Made by a program: the position numbers and the translations under genes | The notes under the pieces: generated by a model | What the model saw: only the letters and a program-made list of their open reading frames with translations | What the model was told of the DNA's origin: nothing | Databases searched by the model: none | Part shown: positions 31,133-43,375 of the stretch, in pieces | Layout of the letters: every line of letters begins with the position of its first letter | Numbering within the stretch: the first letter of the stretch is position 1 | Assembly (NCBI GenBank): GCA_004835665.1 | Contig: RBKR01000024.1 | Span: forward strand, 620,001 to 684,000 | Direction: 5' to 3' | DNA length: 64,000 bases | Origin: Phoma sp. XZ068 | Lineage: Eukaryota; Ascomycota; Dothideomycetes; Pleosporales; Didymellaceae

Positions 31133-33219
31133 CATGTAGGTTGGCGCGTGCTACATCGTACCCAACCAAGGCTCACAGAGCGCAAAGCAACGATACAAAG
31201 TTTACAGAGACAAAGATAGCGGCCCTTCTGACGTACATTGTCAACGCGTACCCTGAAGGCGTCGCCGTAAGTCACGCTCTCAGCCCTCGTGCCAGCTGCA
31301 TGCTGAAAGACGAGCGACCCTCCTCTCCATGACTCAACAATGCAGTGCACGCTGTCGTAGCCGAATATACACAGTGAAGAGAAAGGGAGACGCATGAGTT
31401 GGACGACAGTTGGCGAGCTGTGGAGATTCCCAAAGGTTTCGTGCAAGTGCTGTAGGATGGGCTTGACAATCATTGACTAGCTAATGATCGACCTGTCCTT
31501 TCTAGCCCGTTTCTGTTGTTGAAGTGGAGAGGCAGGGTGGATTGTGTGGAATCTGACTCCATGAAGCCAATCGAAAACCCACTTAGGCCTAACCTTGCTG
31601 ATAACAGAAACCTCCACTTGAATGTCCAGCCGATTTGAGTGTGCTCTGAGCTTATCACGCTCCAACCCTTGTGTCTGGATATTACGACGATGAGGACGAC
31701 CTGTTTCCTGGTCTTGGACACCTTCTGACTTGACGCTCTTCCACTCCGCTGCCTGACAGTGAGTGGCACCGACGGTGGTTGTTGTATAGAGACGGACTGG
31801 GGCCTCGGCTCGAACGAGATCAGGGATCACCCGAGCTAGCAGGAGTACATCGTGTAGGGCGGTCTAGCGTCGTCTCTTGCTGGCGTGCGACAGTGCGTGT
31901 CGTGGTGAATGAAGATACGCGCTTCGCGCGCGTCGTCGACATCGCGGTAAAGACCAAGAACCAACATCAGATAGGGGATGTGCCGCTCAGCCTTTTACAC
32001 CACGCCGCGCGACCGCTAGAAGCTCTAGCGCAGTCCCTAGGCCCATCTAGGCCATTACGCCGAGAACAGGCAAGGGATGAACCGCAGGCGAGCGGATTGC
32101 CAGTCGACAGCTGCAAGGCTTGCCTTCCAGAAGCTTCGAATCTGGTTCGACTTCCAAATCCTGAGCAGAGCTTCCCTCTTGATAGATCGCAACAACCTCT
32201 GTATTTTTCCGGATCATCGTGACCGGAATATGCCCTGAAAATGGCCTCTACGGCTACCCGCCCTTCTAGTCTCATCGCAAGGCCAGTGCAACTAAGGCTC
32301 ACTGGGTATGGGAGTGCGGTGCAGGCCCTGTGCGGCAGCTCGCGTAATCAGCGACAGCGACATCTAGCCATCGCTGCGAGCTCCTGTAAATTATGTTACA
32401 ATCGTTGCAACCGCCCGTCCTGCTTGACAGGCGATATGTTGATAGACAAAGTCAACGAGCCATTACGAGAACATCTCTGCGACGCGCTAGTCCAACCCCA
32501 GGAATCCCTTCTGTAACGCGTGGACTATGTGCCGATGTAAGGTCACACCGTGCATTGGAACTGTGTCCATCTGTCATGACTGCAGGGCCTCTGCTTCTAC
32601 CCTCTCTGGACCTGGGAGCTCTGGCTTGAACAGGAGCATCAGCACCGGCACAAGAGTCAGCGAAAGAAACGCGGTCTGGGGATGCTTATTCCTAGCTTCA
32701 ACGATGACCTCGTCGGGCTGTGAGCTTTCTCTATGCTAATATCTTGCGCGAAATGTCTGTGGACAAGAGTGACAAGTCAGCGAGAGTAAGCGGCACGGCA
32801 GCACCCTACGGCCGTTTATAGGCTGTTCTCGCGTTCTCGCATTCTCATTTGTACTCGTGATTCCGCCTCGGATAACTTTGGCGGCTTGTGATCGCAGCGA
32901 CACTTCAAGCGGATGAAGCGAGGATCGTGGCTATGCCGACAAACAGCTGGACATTACACACCACTGCCTCAAGCGCTGCAGCTACTTGAGGACGCGACGA
33001 TAAGCTGAATTCGGGGAACTGCTGCTTCGACTGTCTGTTGCTGACATCATTTGGAACAGTGTGGACACTGTCATGTCTTCGCTGTAAGGAAAACCCGTTA
33101 TCATGTCGCGAACAAAGCTGCTGACAAAATCATGCTGACACTTGCTGTGCCCCACACAGAGAGGTAGACAAACGTTATAGCGCCAACAAGACGTAATTTT
33201 GAGGCTCGCTAATAGACAT
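31133..33219. other. Interval without a supported gene
   Basis: A frame just downstream (about 31190-31330, TKFTETKIAALLTYIVNAYPEG) could be a further exon of the frameshifted gene. The remaining frames, including a 147-codon plus-strand one at 31779-32222 and overlapping minus-strand ones, have no recognisable motif and overlap each other. Confidence 0.35.
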
Positions 33220-33231
33220 CCAATGTATAAA
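33220..33231 (+). promoter_or_regulatory. CCAAT and TATAAA core promoter of the HSPA12-like gene
   Basis: CCAAT (33220-33224) directly precedes TATAAA (33226-33231), 135 bases before the ATG at 33366. Orientation and distance fit the downstream gene. Confidence 0.45.
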
Positions 33232-33365
33232 GCCTGCAGGGTAGTCGTCGCATAGCGTACTTGATAATCACAATCAACAATCTCAGCTCGTCCACCGGTC
33301 CCCCTCCTTTTGGTCAGCCCTTGCTGCTTCAGAGCATAGTCTGTATATCTTCACCTTGACAGACG

Positions 33366-35975
33366 ATGACAGTATGTCTGCGGGGTGGTTGTGGGTCACC
33401 TGTCAAGCTGAACGACTACTACTGGGTTTACTTCGATCAAGAACAGACCTCTGGCCAAAAGCGGAAACGCACTAATGCGCTAAGGGTATGCGGAACTCGC
33501 AAAAGGAACACTCATCGAAGCTCCCACAAGCTCAGCAAGTCTGACGAACAGCACCTGGACCACGGTATAGTCCGCATTACGTCGCTGGAGCCGTTGCGTG
33601 GAAAGTTTCTGGAGTGGACGCATACTTTGGTCAAGGAAGAAGCTTGGGTGGGGAAACTGGAGCTCACCCTCGTGGATACAGAGTGCCTGCTTGAACAAGC
33701 CGAGCTAGGCGTCAAGGTCATTGTTGCCTCATGGGAAGAGCGCTCGCTTGACCAGTCTTCATACTACTTCGTCCGTACCAGAAGACCGTCTCAAGGATCA
33801 GATGCACTGGACAGAGCTTGGCCGCACACTGGAGTTGACAACACACAGTGCGGAAAATGCCGCGGTCCCATTCGCGATGACTTTACAGTTTGCAGTAGCT
33901 GTCATGTCTCATTTCACGATGGCTGTCTGTCACCCACGGTGCCTTTTCAGTGTGTCGAAGGAGACCTTCTCGATTGCGATGGAAAAGCTCTCCAGTGCGG
34001 AGAATGTAACCAGTCGCTTCGGTGTTCTGCCCTGCTCAAGCCCGACTCGGAAGCCAAGAACATCGCGATCTGCATCGACCTAGGCTCGAGTCACGTCAAA
34101 GTTTCGACCAGGATGAGTGGAGAGGATGCGCCCCTTACTCTCGGTGTAGGCATATCATCGTCCTGTTGGTACAACGGAACATGGCATTTCGGAAACTATG
34201 CGTCTATTGTAGCCGGACATCGAAATGCACTCCTGATCAACCCTATCAAGCGAGTGATGTTAGATGACCCAGAAGCCTTGAAACAGCTCAAAACTTGCGG
34301 CGACTCTACAGTCACCGATATCGTGCTGGGATTACTAAGATTTATTTTCAGAACGATACACAGCCAGCGAAGGGTCGACTTTGAAGCCGTGTTCGATGCC
34401 AACCTCTATCTCTGCATGGCCAGCCCATCCGGAATGACAGACCTTCAAAAGACGGCCGTGTTGAGCGCATTACAAGACTTTGAAAGTTATAAACCATCTG
34501 CCTGGGCACCTAGAACAAGGAGCGTTACCGTGGTCGATCTCCCAGAACCAGAATGTGCGTTGTGGGGTCAGCTGGGAGCTGAGTTACCAAAAAAGACCGA
34601 ACACAGATATCAGGTAATCGACATAGGTGGCTTCACAACTGTATGTTGACGCGTCGGTCAGGTGGATATCATGGTTAACAACGCTACAGTGCGCTTCCAC
34701 CTTCTCGATCCTTCCGTCCGAGCCATGCATCTTGTACGAAGCCTCTAGAAGCTTATTGGGCGGTAGCCATCAAGTTGTTCACCGGCTCATGGAACAGGAA
34801 GGTCTAGATCCAGCGAGCTATTCCGCCGTTCTTGACTATGTACTCAAGGCCGATGAAGATGCTAGCACCGCCAGTGAAACGGTGTGTGACAAGAGTGTGG
34901 AAGCCTCATACAGGTCGTGCCGGAGGAATCTCCTGGCGAATCTCGAAAGCTTCAGCACATCAACTAGCGAAGAATTGGAAGAGTTGAACGCCCAAAAGCC
35001 TCGCAGCACCGAGGTCATATTGATTGGGGGCGGCGCGATGGATCAAGATAGAGCAGACGTCATCTGTGGTAAGTATAGCGGCAAAACGGTCAGGAACAAA
35101 GGGTCTTCGAGTACCACGTAAGCTACTACTTATGCTTCTAGATTCGATTAGCTTCACTGACCCGTTCTGATAGGAGCAGTAGTGTTCTAGTTGGCCTGCA
35201 GAACTACCATGAGCTGTATGTGCTGCGCAGAAAGATGAAGCAAGCCCCAGTCACAGTGCTGTTAGAGCAAGACTTTGGGGGCGACTTGAAAGGATATCTT
35301 GTGGTGATGAAGAAAGGAGATCCGCTCCTCAACCCTAAACTTCCCGTTGCCCAGGTGAGGCCGGGAGAATTGGTGCTGTTTTACCTCAAGTGGAAGGATA
35401 CAGATACCGGCATTCCCATCTACGGTACGACTGAGGATGTCCGAGTCAGCGTAAAGCACGGATACCACGTCGCGCACCAGAAGCCTGAGAAGATGTTCAA
35501 GGTCGCCGAGCTCAGCGTTCCGCGGCCTGAGAATCAAGCTGGCGCGCACAAGCTCGTGAAGCTCATCATCAATCCCGCAGCACGAACGATCCAGGCGGAC
35601 GTCATACTGCTCGACGTCAAAGGAAACCCGAATACCATTAACTTTAGAGAGCTCACCGTCGAGTCGGTCCTAGCCGACAAGGACACCTTCGAAGCCCATA
35701 TGCACATTAGATCCACAGTACCACTTTCTCTGCACGGAATATGCCATCGCAAAGGAGCGCAGTGGGAGTCGGAAAGTATTCAGTGGGCTCAGGACAGAGA
35801 CGTCAAAGAGGTCAGTGAGGATGAAAACCTAGTTGGGCGGAGTGCAAGCAGCACAGAGGCTGAGGAAGAGGAGGTTTCGGAGTTACTAGACATTGGAGAT
35901 GTCGACGCCGAAGGTGAGCCAGAGGAATGGACCTCCGGCCCAGACGACAGCAAGCAAAAGGTGACTGAGACCTGA
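33366..35975 (+). CDS. Zinc-finger plus HSPA12/Hsp70-like ATPase fusion protein
   Basis: Three exons (33366-34640, 34690-35117, 35174-35975) are joined by introns GTATGT..CTACAG and GTAAGC..GATAG, giving 834 residues in a continuous frame. Residues 1-160 are basic and unassigned. Residues about 162-220 hold Cys/His pairs (CGKC..CSSCHVSFHDGC..CGECNQSLRC) spaced like a PHD or RING-related finger (C-x2-C-x9-C-x2-C-x4-H-x2-C). From about 233 an actin-fold ATPase follows: phosphate-1 IAICIDLGSSHVKV, phosphate-2 VIDIGGFTT at 417-425, adenosine motif VILIGGGAMDQD near 534, then VLVGLQNYHELYV. A beta-rich C-terminal part (PVTVLLEQDFGG..VSVKHGYHV) and an acidic tail (EAEEEEVSELLDIGDVDAE) finish it. 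The divergent motifs fit HSPA12-type rather than canonical Hsp70. The second donor lies 49 bases after an alternative GTAAGT. Function is not known; ATP-dependent chaperone or sensor activity is inference. Confidence 0.8.
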
Positions 35976-36091
35976 GCTGAGAGAATGGCGGTTCAAGAGA
36001 ACGTGTACCAGTCTCTTCGATAGGTCACTACGGTCTTTGTTCGAGCTGTGTTCCCCAAATCTATGCCTCGAATCCACGATTGCAAGAAGAA

Positions 36092-36097
36092 AATAAA
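36092..36097 (+). terminator. AATAAA polyadenylation signal
   Basis: AATAAA lies 117 bases after the stop of the HSPA12-like gene and just before the LINE fragment. It is a likely 3'-end processing signal, by motif only. Confidence 0.4.
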
Positions 36098-36122
36098 TTT
36101 CCCCCAATTTATGTTGCAGAGG

Positions 36123-37345
36123 TGTTGTGGACATTACCGTGTCCGTCGTCACTCGGCTGTCCTCATCTAGAGCCATCGCGAAGACTGCATGCTACGAGCC
36201 ACGCGAGCCGGTACCGATAGTCATCGACAAGAACTACAGGGCACACAGAAGCCCGTGGCAGAAAGCCTACGAAGCCTTGAGGAGCAAGCAGGTGCGCGAT
36301 CTCGACAGACAAGAACCCATACCCCCGTTCGTCACACCTCCGTGGCGGCAAGGGCCAAATACCTACATCGACAACGATGCGGACAAGGCCCGCGAGCGAC
36401 ATGACAGGGAATGTGCAACAGACAAGAGCCTCGGCGTCTACACGGATGGCAGCGGCATCGAGGGCGAGATCGGCTCCGCAGCGGTATGCTCGCTAACACA
36501 ACAGACACGCTCTGTACACATGGGCTCAGACACACTGTCGACAGTATACGCTGCGGAGCTGCAGGACATCAGCCTAGCATTGCAGATCGCGCAAGAGTAT
36601 GCAGGCGAAAGCGACGAACGTAGACAGATAGCCATTTACACAGACAACCAGGCCGCCATCTGGTCCACAGCCAAGGCAGAGGGGCGATCAGGCGCGTACA
36701 TCCTCTCGATCATCGCGCAACAGGTCCTGGAGCTGCAGGACAAGGGATACTCAGTGCCCGTCCGATGGACTTCTGCCCACGTGGGCATCTCAGGAAATGA
36801 GGCCGCCGACCAGGCTGCAAAGGAAGCCACCGGATGGAGAAAGGACGGCCGCAGCCAGCAGCCAGCAGACCCGCCTGCACAGATATACCCACTCAGGACA
36901 ACACTCAGAAGGTGGTGCAAGACACAGGCAGAGAGAGCGTGGATAAGCGCGTGGAGGGAAGACAAGAAGGGTCGCGCGACATACAGGCACACGCCGACGC
37001 CCACCAAGAAGGTGCTGCAGCTCCACGAGAGGCTCAGCAAGCGGGAGAGCGCGCTGCTGGTGCAGCTGCGGACCGAGAAGATCGGTCTCAACGACTTCCT
37101 CTTCAGTCGACATGTCCCAACCGTTACCAGTCCCCGGTGCAGCTGTGGGGACCGGGGACAGACCGTCGCCCACGTCCTCATCCGCTGCAGCGAGTACAAG
37201 GACCTCCGGAACCGCATCTTCACCAACCTTTCCGGACGGAACAGCCTCAGGACCATCCTGAGCACACCGTAGCTAGCCACCAAAGCCATCGAGTATATAG
37301 AGCAGACGCAGATCCTTGGGCAAGTGGGGATCAGAGATACGTAGA
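36123..37345 (+). mobile_element. 5'-truncated LINE: RNase H end of ORF2
   Basis: A frame of about 380 codons carries a complete RNase H domain (LGVYTDGSGIEGEIGSA; Glu in YAAELQDIS; IAIYTDNQAAIW; WTSAHVGISGNEAADQAAK) and a C-terminal zinc motif (CSCGDRGQTVAHVLIRC). Endonuclease and reverse transcriptase are missing, so the copy begins near 36123, as expected from incomplete reverse transcription. A TAG at 37270-37272 interrupts the frame, which goes on as LATKAIEYIEQTQILGQ, the usual end of such ORF2 proteins. The sequence differs from the intact LINE at 14-20 kb, so this is a second LINE family. It sits 25 bases beyond the poly(A) signal of the HSPA12-like gene. Confidence 0.85.
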
Positions 37346-37519
37346 CGACGCCGAGCGTTGGGGGGAGACCGCTTACTCCAACACCGCAATGTTGGCTCAT
37401 AAATGCTTGACAATGCTTACTTTGATTATAACTGTCATACAGCTCTTGACCTGTGTAACTACTGCTTTGTACTGCTAGAAACCTTGTTCACGACATGGGT
37501 CGTTCGTCTCGAAAACCTA

Positions 37520-39622
37520 CCGTGTCCGTGCACTCAACGATCGCCACAGCTCAATGATCGCCAACACCAAACCACAACAATACTTTGACGCGTTATAACT
37601 CCACCAATATGAGCGCAATTGACAAAGCAATTGAAGCAATAAACTCCTTGCAACCTCATGAATCTTTTCACTATTCAGAAATCGCTGCCAAGTTTGGCGT
37701 TAATCCTACAACGTTGTCCCGAAGATATCGAGGTGTCCAAGCGTCACGAGCAAGTGAGGCACAAGATCGTCGAAAACTCAACACAGAACAGGGGTTAGAG
37801 CTTATCCGTTATATACAACAGCTAACAGAGCGAGGTCTACCTCCTGCAAGGTCTCTTGTACAGAAATACGCGTCCCTGATTGCTCGAGAACCAGTTTCAC
37901 AAAGCTGGGTTACTAGCTTCCTACACCGTTACCCTGAGCAACTAGTATCCAAGTGGACAACTGGCATAGATCGCAATCGTCACCAAGCCGACTCAGGGGC
38001 AAAGTATACCTATTATTTCGATCTCCTACATACCAAATTTGCCGAGTACGACGTCGAGCCACAACACACATACAATATGGATGAGAAGGGGTTCTTGATT
38101 GGTATCCTGAGTCGCTCAAAACGGGTATTCAGTCGGCAGATGTGGGATAAAAAGAGGGTTAGAGAAGCTATCCAAGATGGTCCTCGCGAGTGGATTACTG
38201 TTGTAGCATGCGTGTGTGCTGACGGATCAGTGTTGCCGCCAAGTCTCATATATGCGTCAGCATCCAGCGATATACAATCAAGCTGGGTGGACCAAATCAA
38301 CCCAGGGGAGCACTCGGTTGTAATCAGCTCATCCCCAACTGGCTGGACGAACGACGATATTGGTTTATCCTGGCTCAAAAACGTGTTTGATCGCTATACC
38401 AAGGAGAAGGCTCGACGTCAGTACCGAGTACTTATACTGGATGGCCATGGCTCGCATGTTACACCTGCTTTTATTGACTATTGTCATCAAAACAAGATAC
38501 TCCTAGCTGTATTTCCTCCCCATTCAACCCACACGTTGCAGCCGCTTGACGTGTGCTTGTTCAAGCCACTCTCACAGGCCTACTCCAACGAGCTCACTGC
38601 TTTTCTTGAGAGGAGCCAGGGGCGATCAGCAATCAAGAAGGGTGACTTCTTTCCCCTGTTCTGGAAGGCGTGGCAGGCCTCCTTCAAGGAATCGACGATA
38701 CTCAACTCCTTTAAAGTCACGGGTATATGGCCCCCTGATCCCTCCGTTATACTCAAAAGGTTCAACAATACTACTCTAGATGACCAACCATCACGAGAGA
38801 GCTCAACTTCGAACCCAGCGCGTCAGGTTGGAGGAAAATGAGGCGTATAATTAATGAGCATGTCCAGGATAAGCAGCACAAGGAGGTACAACAGCTCAGT
38901 GCAGCAATAGTCACACTTAATGCCCGTGTTGACCTTCTCACACACTCGGATAAGGGCCTCCAGGAGCATCTATCCTATCAGGGGAAGCGGAAAAAGAAGA
39001 GGAAGACTCTTGATCTTAAGGAGTACTATGGTGGCTTAAATATGTGGACTCCAACAAAGGTTGCAGCTTCACAGGAGCGTCGACAGGCATACGATCGTCA
39101 GTTACTTGAACAACAACTCCAAAAAAGTGAGAGGAAGAAGAATCGAGCATCCTTTAAACAGTGTAAGGAGAAATTAGCTCAGGAGAAGCGTGAGGCACGG
39201 GCAAGAGCTAAGGCAGAGCGTGTGAAGGAGAAGGCAGAACAAGCAGCCGAAAAACAGCGCCAGAAGGAAGCTCGCAACGCTGAAAAAGCTATACAATTAT
39301 CCCAAAAGGGTAAGAGGAAGGCCTCAACAGTACCTATACAGAAGAACAAGCGTCAAAAACGAGCTGGTGATGGTGCAGGTGGTCATATCGACGCCGAGGT
39401 CCCCCCATCCCCCCCACCCATCACAACGTCGCGCGGCCGCAACGTCAAACTTCCAAGTAAATACAAATAGTACAAGTTGTTTATCTAGTCTTAATTACTA
39501 CTCCACTACAAAATCTCGTGATATTACGTGTTGTGTGTGGCTCTATAGCCTCGTTTTTGGTTGAGCCGTGGGGACGTTTGGCGATCGTTGAGCTGTGGCG
39601 ATCGTTGAGTGCACGGACACGG
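37520..39622 (+). mobile_element. Fot1/pogo-type DNA transposon A
   Basis: Inverted repeats of 45 bp with one mismatch (37520-37564 and 39578-39622) are flanked by TA duplications (37518-37519 and 39623-39624). Each starts CCGTGTCCGTGCACTCAACG and contains the unit CTCAAYGATCGCCA twice at a 17-bp period. The element is 2103 bp with one transposase gene on the plus strand. Confidence 0.93.
37609..39470 (+). pseudogene. Fot/pogo transposase A, one frameshift
   Basis: The first part (ATG 37609) has an N-terminal helix-turn-helix (YSEIAAKFGVNPTTLSRRY), a CENP-B-type DNA-binding region (QSWVTSFLHRYPEQL) and the DDE catalytic domain: first Asp in YNMDEKGFLIG, second Asp in VLILDGHGSHV, third in LQPLDVCLFKPL. 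The frame stops at 38839-38841, and the rest of the protein (RRIINEHVQDKQ.., a coiled-coil and Lys-rich tail ending PPPITTSRGRNVKLPSKYK) is in the next frame. The junction ggaaaatgaggcg reads GKWRR if one G is restored, so a single-base loss separates the halves. The catalytic triad itself is intact. Confidence 0.88.
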
Positions 39623-41158
39623 TACTGCCTACGTGGTGAGATCGCCCCGCTCATCACATCCAACGAAAAAGGATCCTTCGTACAGCAACATCTTGTCATC
39701 GTTGAAGCTATATCTAAGGCTGTTGCTCATGCCCGATGCACACAGCGCTGACAGGCACGTGTTGCACACCGAACTCTGTCAGTGCAAGGCCTTGTGACCA
39801 ACAGATTCCTTTGTCGTGTGTTGTTCCCAGCTCCTGGCTAAGCCACATTGGAAAGCAGTGCGAGTCAGCAGCAGGGCTTAGCGCAGAAGCTAGATGCAAC
39901 CAAGGTGTTCGTCGCGGGGCCGCACAACGTCGCGCTTGCTGTGGTAAGGCTTGTAAGGAGACGTTCGATGTCCAGCACATTGTCCATCGTGGAATAAGAT
40001 TACTACTTGTAATGTGACGGCTTATTGTCGTCGAAAGGTTTGTGGTTCCGCAGCGATTGGATGATCGTGACGGGCTTGCTTTTCGCCTGATTTGACAATC
40101 ACGCAGCTGTCGCTGTCATCAGCAGCTCCTCTGCAAACAGTCTCGGCGATAGACAGAAAGCCAGGCTCTGTCTGCGGCCATTGTGGCTTACAATGTTTCT
40201 GTGGCATGCAATGACAAGTAGATATTATGCGTAAAGCTGATGGTCATGACATAAACGGCCGAAAGAGGTGACAGTTCTTCCTCCTTTAGCTTGACGGTGA
40301 TGATAATTAAATTATGCTGACAGTCAGTGCCTCCGCGCTGAGAACATCATGCTGACCCTTGTGTTGTGCTGACGTCGGCGCTTACCGTCAGCATCTTTCC
40401 AAAGGTAAACGCCGCCCTGATGACGCTTATCCCAACTGTATCACTGCTCTCGTAGCCGCTTTGTCTGCATAATTACACGACTGCCATGAATATGGTCATC
40501 ACTTTGGGCAAAACCCCAAGGGCGTGTCGACGACGGCACAGGTCTCGAAGCAACAAAAAGGCACGCGTAAGCAGGGGGTATTGCAGTCACCATTACAATG
40601 ATGTGTTCTGGGGCATTTGTGATGGTGGTTTGAAGCACAACAGTCTTGCCTGGGTTCCCATAGATGACTCGTGTATATTATTGTTTGCAGAAAACAAAAG
40701 ACTACGATGACTGACGATGCGTGGCTTGGACGCAGGCGCCCTGGACACATGGGCGCGTCCCTGCCAGTGTACAATCAATCTGCGAACTACCGTTGTAGAA
40801 CCCATGACGGCACTCGATGGTGCAAGCAGACCCTTGCATTGCCTATCGGAAAAACATATGAGGGGTGCAGAGCAGAACCCTTGGAACTCTCGGGAGCTGC
40901 GGCGCTTTCAAGGTGTCCGCTTGACGTGATGAAATCTCTCAGAGGGCCAGAAATGGCTACGATATCTCATGGAAAGTACAGTGAGAGTATGTTTCCCGCA
41001 ATCATCTGGTCTTCGCTTTAATTCTCTTGAAAACTTGTGGTGCAGCTGTCCCACTGTAAGGGCTCCTTGACTGTGGCGTGTCGTCGTCTGGGCATGCTCA
41101 ACCAGCAATAGACCTCGTTGTAGTCAGCTCTTACGGAAGAAGGTGTTTTAATATTGTT
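39623..41158. other. Interval without a supported gene
   Basis: Frames on both strands are short and overlap each other. A Cys-rich minus-strand frame (40499-40774) lacks a signal peptide and an ATG context worth calling. No repeat ends were seen. Confidence 0.35.
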
Positions 41159-42922
41159 TTAGATTAAAAAGTCGTCTGCACTAGGATCCCCAAGCAGTGC
41201 GAAGTCAATATCCAAATCATCTACTTTTTGCGTTGCCGGTCCGGCAATATGAGTATGCTCCGTGTTAGACGCGTGCCGCTCCCATGGCACCATCGTCGGT
41301 TCGGACTCGTGATCATAAAGCCTACTGTGCGCGGCCTCGTGTGGCCCTGTAACCTCCGACACTCTTTCAGATGTTGTACTTTGACCCTGGGGAAAGAAAA
41401 AAGGCTTGGATATCTCGCGTTTCATCGGTTCAAACATATCCTGTGATGTCGAGTTTTGAACTGTGAGAACGCTGTCTTTTCCCCTGAACGGGTCATCGCC
41501 AGTGTGACGTGCACATGCGAACAAATAAGTTGCTGTCCCGCGACAGTGATAGCCCCACCTCCCTTCGCTATTCCGGTCACGGACATCTACAGCTGTATCG
41601 ATTGAATGCCCGCAGTGGTCTTGCGGCAGTGCAAGGAGCCCAGAGTGGCACTGGATCATCCCAGACACGTGCGGGTCGAGATCTGGAAGAGATTGATCCC
41701 GTGAGGCTATCTTTTCGGTCGGACGTGTAAGTTCACAGAATTTGGTGCCGCTGTCATGACTAGTATGGAGCCCTCGCAGGTCCCGAATAGAAGCCGAGTT
41801 GATTCCGTTGGGAGACCCATGCAGGCTTCTTGACGGCACCTGTGAAACGTTTATGCTGGGTGCAGGTGTGGGCAGTAGTCTCGTCGGCTTCTTTCTCGCA
41901 TTTAAGGCTGTTCTGCTCGGCTTTACGTACTTGATGCGTCGCTTCCTCTTCAAAGGTGGAGGGGCTACTGGAGCTACCTGGGGTACGGCAGTGTTGAGTT
42001 TGTGATTGTCCAAGTGTCGATCTGAATGTTGCGCTGGAGATTTGGTGGCCGATGTAGAGTCCGCGCATGACAAATGCAGTCCTTTGCTGCTGATAGCACG
42101 TGCCGAGGGTCTTCGTTTTCTCATAGACTGTCGACGTAGGGTATCTTCTTCGTAACTTCGTGATTGGGTGATGTTGTCTGTCGCGTCTGTTGATCTTCGC
42201 GTGACCAAGTCTGCGACCTCCTCTTCTGACTCGTATAGTGTTGTATCTGAAAACACTGCAACGATAGCCTCTCGCCTCTGGGCCGCATTTGGCGGGCACT
42301 CAACACGAGGGACGTCCTTCGCCTGTCTTGGGTTCTGTAGTCTGTCTTGCAGTCGTGCGGCCAGCCAATGGCGAACCGTCATCATAATGCTACAAATGAT
42401 TGAGCCCTGTTTTCACCAGTTCTATGAGATGACTCACAAATTGTGATCCTCCGGCCATTTTGGAGGCTTGTCATCGCCCAGCTCCCGTTTTGCGTTCGCC
42501 AGCGGGCTCGTGCAGAACTTTCTGTGTCCCCAGAGGTGGTCTCCCCATTCTCTAGTGACAAGCATCGTACGTGCAATGCCTTTTAGAAATGCGCTGCGAG
42601 TTTCTTTAGTCTTATCATCCAGAACTATGGGATCTTTCGCAATTTCGACTGCCAGATGGTCATCGTCTTTGACGAAATCGGTACCCCATGCTTCAACCTC
42701 TTTCGCAAACCTTTCTGCCTCGGCATCAAAAAAGTATCTCGGCAAAGACGACTTCTCGCTGCTTTGGAATGCCAGCCACAGGCGACGTATGTACGTCTTC
42801 TTCACTGGTAATGACTGTACCTTGTCTCGCTCGAAACCGAGCAGGTAGTGTGCCTTGGGGTCATCCTGTTTCCCGTCTGCCTGAGCCTTCAAGTAGCTGT
42901 GAAGTGTGGGGCACGCCGGCAT
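41159..42922 (-). CDS. Hypothetical probable nuclear protein, two exons
   Basis: Exon 1 starts at ATG 42922 (MPACPTLHSYLKAQADGKQ) and ends at 42438. A 48-nt intron (42390-42437, GTGAGT..TTGTAG) restores the frame as PEDHNF-IMMTVRHWLAARL. The product is about 571 residues. The N-terminal 160 residues look folded and helical (KTYIRRLWLAFQSSEK, FDAEAERFAKEVEAWG, ARTMLVTREWGDHLWGH). The remainder is low-complexity, Ser/Thr/His-rich and carries a basic patch (PPPLKRKRRIKYVKPSR) that may be a nuclear signal. The C-terminus is acidic (VDDLDIDFALLGDPSADDF). It is divergent from the DUF7924-like gene, with 453 bases between starts, so shared regulation is possible. I do not recognise the family. Confidence 0.65.
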
Positions 42923-43375
42923 GGGGGCTGTGAAAAGATCGTTCCTTCCGTCGCCGCAGCTTGCAAAAGTGAAGAGCAGAAAGTGCAAAGTAGAGATGCT
43001 CACGGGTGCATCATAAGAAGCTCGCGTGCCGCTGCAAAGAGTCGACACCAGTGGATCCCTTCACGCCCTCGGCGCCACTTCCGGTCCCTGTGCAACGGAA
43101 TGCCGAGGCTTGGCCGATTGTTTTGGTGAGCACCAGCGTCAACATCAACGCCAGATCCATACATCATACGAAGCCGTCTCAATCATAGCTTTGCATGACT
43201 GCACATGTGACATAAGACGGAATGGCAAGCATGCAACAACGACTTGTAGCAGCGATGAAGTTGGTGCCATTTCGGTGTTCCCGGAACCGGCCAGGATGAT
43301 TTTTTGACCGGCGGCCCCCAGCAACGAGCGAGTAAGCACCCAAACACCAACATCCAAGGAGCGAAAGAGTCTACG

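Noticed and set aside
32136..32165. GGTTCGA-like tRNA B box
   Set aside because: No matching A box or cloverleaf could be drawn around it.
31477..32302. Several overlapping frames of 90-150 codons on both strands
   Set aside because: Mutually overlapping, no motif, and no frame is clearly better than the others.
36636..37478. Long minus-strand and plus-strand frames over the truncated LINE
   Set aside because: They are shadow frames of the RNase H coding sequence, which carries all the motifs.
40499..40774. Cys-rich 91-codon frame as a small secreted protein
   Set aside because: No signal peptide, no splice sites and overlapping frames on the other strand of similar length; probably chance.
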